Position numbers and translations under genes: made by a program
The notes under the pieces: generated by a model
What the model saw: only the letters and a program-made list of their open reading frames with translations
What the model was told of the DNA's origin: nothing
Database searches by the model: none
Part shown: positions 59,661 to 64,000 of the stretch, piece after piece
Numbering within the stretch: position 1 is the first letter of the stretch
Layout of the letters: each line of letters begins with the position of its first letter
Assembly: GCA_026168455.1 (NCBI GenBank)
Contig: CM047428.1
Span: 85,888,594 to 85,952,593 of the forward strand
Length of the DNA stretch: 64,000 nucleotides
DNA from: Theocolax elegans
Lineage: Eukaryota > Arthropoda > Insecta > Hymenoptera > Cerocephalidae
Direction of reading: 5' to 3'

Positions 59661-62640
59661 CGTGTGACTCCCTCCCTCCCCCCGAACCAAAGGTCTAGCC
59701 TACTACATACCGATTCGGGATACCGTGATATCGACTATCGTCTTTCCAATTTTGCTTAGGTATATTCCAGGTAAAACTATACCAATTGTCAACCCACTTT
59801 AGAGAGGTATTTATATTTCGAAAATTTAACGAGTTAGTAAAATTCATTTTCTTTGTAAATGCAGGTATATTTAGTTATTTCTTTTAATTATATCTTTTTT
59901 GTATCCATTAACGGGCAAAACGACATAATATATAAGTAACTCCAACTTTGATGTTCATTCCTTATGAGTGTATAGATAAAATTAATTTGTATTAAATACT
60001 TACACTTTAAAAATTTTAATAAATGTTATGCATGCTTTTATGAAAATAATTGAATGCAAATTTTTATATGACATTTTTTTTAAAATTGCTTTTTCGACAG
60101 AGAAAACAATATTTAATCTATTAGAAAAAGGCTCAAAGCGCGTAACCGATATTTGTACTTGATAAGTCTCTGCCGGTTCGAAATCATATTATCAAACATT
60201 GAGGATCCAAGATGACGGTCTAAACAGAAAAAAATGTTAAAATATGCAATAAAGTTCTGGAGTTTCAAAAAAATATAATAAAAATAAAAGTTTTTTATAT
60301 TATGCAAACAATATGCCAAATATTTTCAGATTTTTTATAGACATTATTATTAACTTCACGAAAAAAGAAATCAAAAATATCTTCAGAAATTATGAAAACC
60401 TTTTTGCACAATTTTAAGAACTTTTTGTCTCAAAACATTTTTTCTACATCCCTGTCGTAATATCATTTTTCTATATCCCTGCGAGAAAAATAGGTTAAAA
60501 CGTAAATATGAATATGAATTATTAATTGATTATTCACGTACGCTTCCGTGAATAGGGCACTTAGTAGTAAATAATTTAACGATTGGTACTTCTATCTTAT
60601 CAGTTTATTCATTTAGCACGCCTGCAACATGTTTATTAATTTTATGTATCTGTTCCAGAGATTTTTATAATTATTTCATGAATTTGAACTATTAACAAAA
60701 ATAGCTAAATTTCTACCAGGAATATGTTACTTTACATCCATTCCAAATAAATACACATTATAAGAAAAAACGTTTCGTCGCTAATTAGAAAGCAAAAGTC
60801 ACCCTTACAAACAGTTTCTATTTCTAAAATTTTCGTGCTTCGATTTTCATCAAAGCAATAGAAACAAATTTAACGATAAAAATAAAAGAAAAATATAAGT
60901 TGTACCTTTTTACATTGATCGCGTTAATAATAGATAAATAAAACAAGCTCGTTAATTTTGTTTCTAACTTATTGTTTGTGTGGAGCATAAATATTGCGCA
61001 TTTCGCTATGAGAGTCTGACTAAACGAATATCTATTCTACTGAGACGTTTACTCGCCACTACTCAGCTGATCTACGTAGTGAATATTATTAGTACTAAGT
61101 ATATCCGTTCCACACGGAGCAATATCGACCATGTTTATTACCAATTTTTACTATGAAACTATCTTAAATGCAGAACTACCGAATGCTTAGTGAGTTGATT
61201 AATCAGCGGTTGTTATGCTAGGTGTATGGTTCCTCGTAAAAGATAAAAAACCAAAAATACGCACGGGCATATATCTATAGGTATAAACGACTTTTTAAAT
61301 CCCCGTTTCCAGCGAACCATAAAAGTATTAAAATAGAAAAAAAAAGAAACTGCCGACTCACACGTGAAATCCATTAATCTTTCGTTGAACATTGAAGCGT
61401 AAAAGCACATTTTTCTTTCCTTTTCCGACATTTACGATATATCTCATAAAAAACAACAACAACAACAATAGCAAAACAAATAAAATAAATAAATAAACAT
61501 AAAAGAACTTGCTCATTGTCCCCGCGGCTTTACTAAATATTCTAACGATTGTACCGTGACGCGACGTGATATCGGTGGAAATAAGCAACGAGTTCGAAAA
61601 CTAGAAAGTGTGCTTTATTAAGGATACTTGTAAGTATATTAAACTGATGCATCGACTGTGATAAAAATTTAATCATGTATAGGAAATAATGATGTTGAAT
61701 TGGCTCGCATATGTAATGCAACAATTGCTGGCTTTGGAAATATTGATAAAATTCTTACATTCGAAATTTGGTGATTTGTTAATAATCTAAAATCAATAAT
61801 GCTTATGTTATAGATTAGTAATAGCCATTTTCTATCGATTAGTTTGAAAGATGGATTATTTTTATCCAAAAATCGTTTTTATTTCTACTAGGGAACGAAC
61901 AAATATTTGTCATTGTTTAAATAGTTTACAAATGAAAAATATATATCCTTTTGGAAAATACACGAAAATAAAAGTTGTCTAAAAAAATCTAAATTTTTAC
62001 TTAAAAATTATTTGCCATTACAGTGTGGGTATTTTTGTAGGTTATGTTTACGATTTCGATTCATACAGATTCTTAAGCTCTGCTTCTTCAGTGAATAATC
62101 AGCGACACTACCCAGTTGATCTTACCTATACAGACTAGTCTGCTCAGCAGTTTCACTGCTTTATTTTCTACCAGGTGGGAAGAATCTAAAAAGACGTTTT
62201 ATTAAAGTTTTTTTTTAATTTAATCCCAAGCATTTGTCTTTTGGACCTTCGCAACTGAGTTATTATTCTCTTTACGCTATCATGTTAAATTCAGTTTATA
62301 AAGTATATGTTGCAACTGTCTTAACCTGAATATACAACATCGAGTGTCAGAAACAAAATAATAACTCAGTTGCAAAGGATTCATTTTCAATTCTCCCGGA
62401 TAAATATTTTGTTTATCTTTTTATAATTTAAATTTTACAAGTTTTGAAATAGGCGTACAAGTTTTAATAAATCATTTAAAGTTATGTGCCAGACTAATTT
62501 TGGCTAACTCCATACATCATGGCCAGTTTGACAACGAAACTTAAAAGAAAGGTATTAAGAAATAATTAGTATTTGCGTAAGGTAGAGTTAAGGGGTAGGT
62601 ATGCAAGGTGGAGAGAGGAAAACGCGAGAAATGCGTGCGA
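59661..62640. other. AT-rich DNA with isolated MITE-like ends
   Basis: ATTTCTACCAGG (60707), ATTTCTACTAGGG (61881) and ATTTTCTACCAGG (62162) resemble right ends of the CTAGTAGAAAT family, without clear left partners. The segments ACTACTCAGCTGATCTACG (61056) and ACTACCCAGTTGATCTTAC (62107) are related. An AAC repeat lies at 61452-61467 and the palindrome CAGACTAGTCTG at about 62131. No gene. Confidence 0.4.
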
Positions 62641-62647
62641 GAGTTGA

Positions 62648-63214
62648 TTAACAGATTTGCACCGCACGAGGGAACGGTGGATGGAATATAGGTGGAAGGG
62701 AAAGGCGTGCGATTCGCTGATAGCGGCTGTCAAGGGAACACCGCTCATCCATTTTCTTATCGCGTTGTTGCGACCTCGACGCTAAGAGACCCGAGTGTAA
62801 CGACGTAATAAACTGCGGGTACACGTAGATTTCCAACTTGCTCGACTTGCCTGCTCGGTAAGGCTTGTACCAATCTTTCCACGCATATGCATTTCCGTAA
62901 CAGAAATTAATTCTACATTGACTACATATAACAACTAAACTCCTTTTGCTTTTCTTATGTCCCGCTAATTTTTTCTTAAATCTTATCTCCTTTGGTAAAA
63001 AATACACGACTATTAGTTGAATGCGAATTAAAACGGTGTATCGCGTACGAAGAGAATTTTGAAAACAAAAATTACGGTTGGCAGTTCGGTGAACATAGGA
63101 CATTCGAACAGTAACCAAAAAATTATACATATATTTAATAAAAGTGAACCCATAATATTTGAAACTAGTGCCATAGTCATTTTTATTAGAAAATTCAACA
63201 TATGCGTTCATCAT
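62648..63214 (-). CDS. 188-codon open frame of unknown function
   Basis: This is the longest ATG-started frame in the window that is not produced by a microsatellite. It starts MMNAYVEFSNKNDYG and ends PRAVQIC. The composition is basic and tyrosine-rich. Four cysteines fall in the middle and C-terminal parts, including CSQCRINFC. No signal peptide, clear membrane segment or known motif. Single exon with no recognised promoter or homologous family. The 3' half lies in DNA of higher GC content, which lowers the chance of stops, so it may well be fortuitous. Confidence 0.2.
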   Translation of the reverse strand: MMNAYVEFSNKNDYGTSFKYYGFTFIKYMYNFLVTVRMSYVHRTANRNFCFQNSLRTRYTVLIRIQLIVVYFLPKEIRFKKKLAGHKKSKRSLVVICSQCRINFCYGNAYAWKDWYKPYRAGKSSKLEIYVYPQFITSLHSGLLASRSQQRDKKMDERCSLDSRYQRIARLSLPPIFHPPFPRAVQIC

Positions 63215-63810
63215 TAAACTATATCCATTATTCTTTACGTTTATCCTGCAAAAAAAATCAATAGAGTTCGTACAAAATCGTTATCTTTCGTAATCGCATA
63301 GACGAATATAAGTTTTTCTAATTATAATTTACAAAAAAAGGTAAAAACGCAGTTATTATACAAGAATTCTTATAAATGAATTCCTTACGCTGACTCACCG
63401 TCGGGAAATGCGTAAAGCGGTTAAACGGCCTCGATATATAGTAATAAATGTTAATTCGTTGCATGTTAAGCATTTTTACATGTGCTAAAAGAAGATTTTT
63501 TTTAAAAACATCACAATCGATATTGTAATAATATAGTATTGGAAGTTATATTTATGTTGTACCCCCTGAGATAACTTAGGCATAAATATTAATAAATAAT
63601 AAATTTCACAAAATTAATTACGATCAGGTATCAATTTTATTTTTGGATTTATAACTGCTTGGATAATCATTAACAGGGTATCTAATTATTTCCAAAATAT
63701 AGCCGTGATGGCAGAAAATCCTGTTGGTTAAATGCTATTCCTTTAGAATCAAGAGGAATCTGATTGACTTAAGAATATTGATCTTTATGTTTTTTTCAAA
63801 AAGAACATTC
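63215..63810. other. AT-rich DNA
   Basis: No supported feature. Confidence 0.5.
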
Positions 63811-63850
63811 CGTTCGATTATAGAAGAATCCGTTTGATTACAGAAGAATC
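63811..63850 (+). repeat. 20-bp direct repeat, two copies
   Basis: CGTTCGATTATAGAAGAATC is followed directly by CGTTTGATTACAGAAGAATC. The window then ends in AT-rich DNA with a 7-bp hairpin TATCACT/AGTGATA near 63916-63935. Confidence 0.75.
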
Positions 63851-64000
63851 ACTTTGGAGCAAACAGATTTTTTCTTGAGACATATTTAACAAGAATTCTG
63901 CTTAGATAAAAAATATCACTTTTTTCAGTGATATAGGCAGGATTGTTACAAGGAAGTGCCGTAAATAATCGTAAAAAGAAAACATTTTGTCACGGCTATA

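Noticed and set aside
1..64000. CRISPR arrays, operons or bacterial-type genes
   Set aside because: No regularly spaced direct repeats of CRISPR size and no dense coding. Several listed frames begin at GTG or TTG, which is meaningless in this eukaryotic context.

Overview
This window looks like an AT-rich, gene-poor piece of an insect nuclear genome. Hymenoptera (ant, bee or wasp) is my best guess, from general texture only: long AT-rich tracts alternating with CpG-containing blocks full of GA/CT, CA and TA microsatellites, and many short DNA-transposon remnants. No open frame matches a protein family convincingly, and there are no rRNA genes, intact tRNA genes or CRISPR arrays. Most reading frames longer than about 100 codons run through CT/GA microsatellites or pyrimidine-rich DNA, which contain few stop codons. 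The window is best read as intergenic or deep intronic DNA with a few possible promoter or first-exon blocks.

Region 1 (0.3-8.1 kb) is the most structured part. A 1.57 kb unit is tandemly duplicated with breakpoints in the 7-bp microhomology CAGATGT. The second copy carries a 1.8 kb transposon with CCCGAGTAGAAAT ends, flanked by TT. A related 1.17 kb transposon with the same ends is nested inside it, flanked by AT. A 2.19 kb segment spanning most of this composite was then duplicated again. The outer element contains a tRNA-like sequence with intact A and B boxes. The paralogous copies differ mainly by 1-2 base indels, which suggests imperfect polishing of a long-read assembly.

Region 2 (8-35 kb) is mostly AT-rich DNA. 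It holds one protein-like open frame (minus strand, 8.4-8.7 kb), a possible remnant of a pipsqueak-type helix-turn-helix (9.4-9.6 kb), a foldback element with 194-bp arms of about 98% identity (17.3-17.7 kb) next to a tRNA-derived SINE-like remnant, a CpG-rich block at 21 kb, and a three-copy tandem array (28.7-30.2 kb) that multiplies CACGTG E-boxes to nine. An eroded but coding-like open frame lies at 34.9-35.3 kb.

Region 3 (35-48.5 kb) contains three MITEs with CACNGAGA termini, a 718-bp TAA-flanked element resembling PIF/Harbinger, a 403-bp element with arms of about 110 bp, and a set of repeated modules in alternating orientation. Among them, 36.2-38.7 kb is the strongest promoter-like block: GAGA tracts, a consensus TATAAAAG, CpG richness, G-rich DNA and a downstream GTAAGT.

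Region 4 (48.5-64 kb) is AT-rich DNA broken by CpG/microsatellite blocks at 50.5, 53.5 and 59.1-59.7 kb. The last has the longest GA tract and a TATA-like palindrome. This region also holds an inverted copy of the GGGGATG MITE (56.9-57.2 kb) and a 188-codon open frame of unknown meaning.

No functional operon-like system can be argued from this DNA. The interesting content is the transposon families, the layered duplications and the candidate regulatory blocks.
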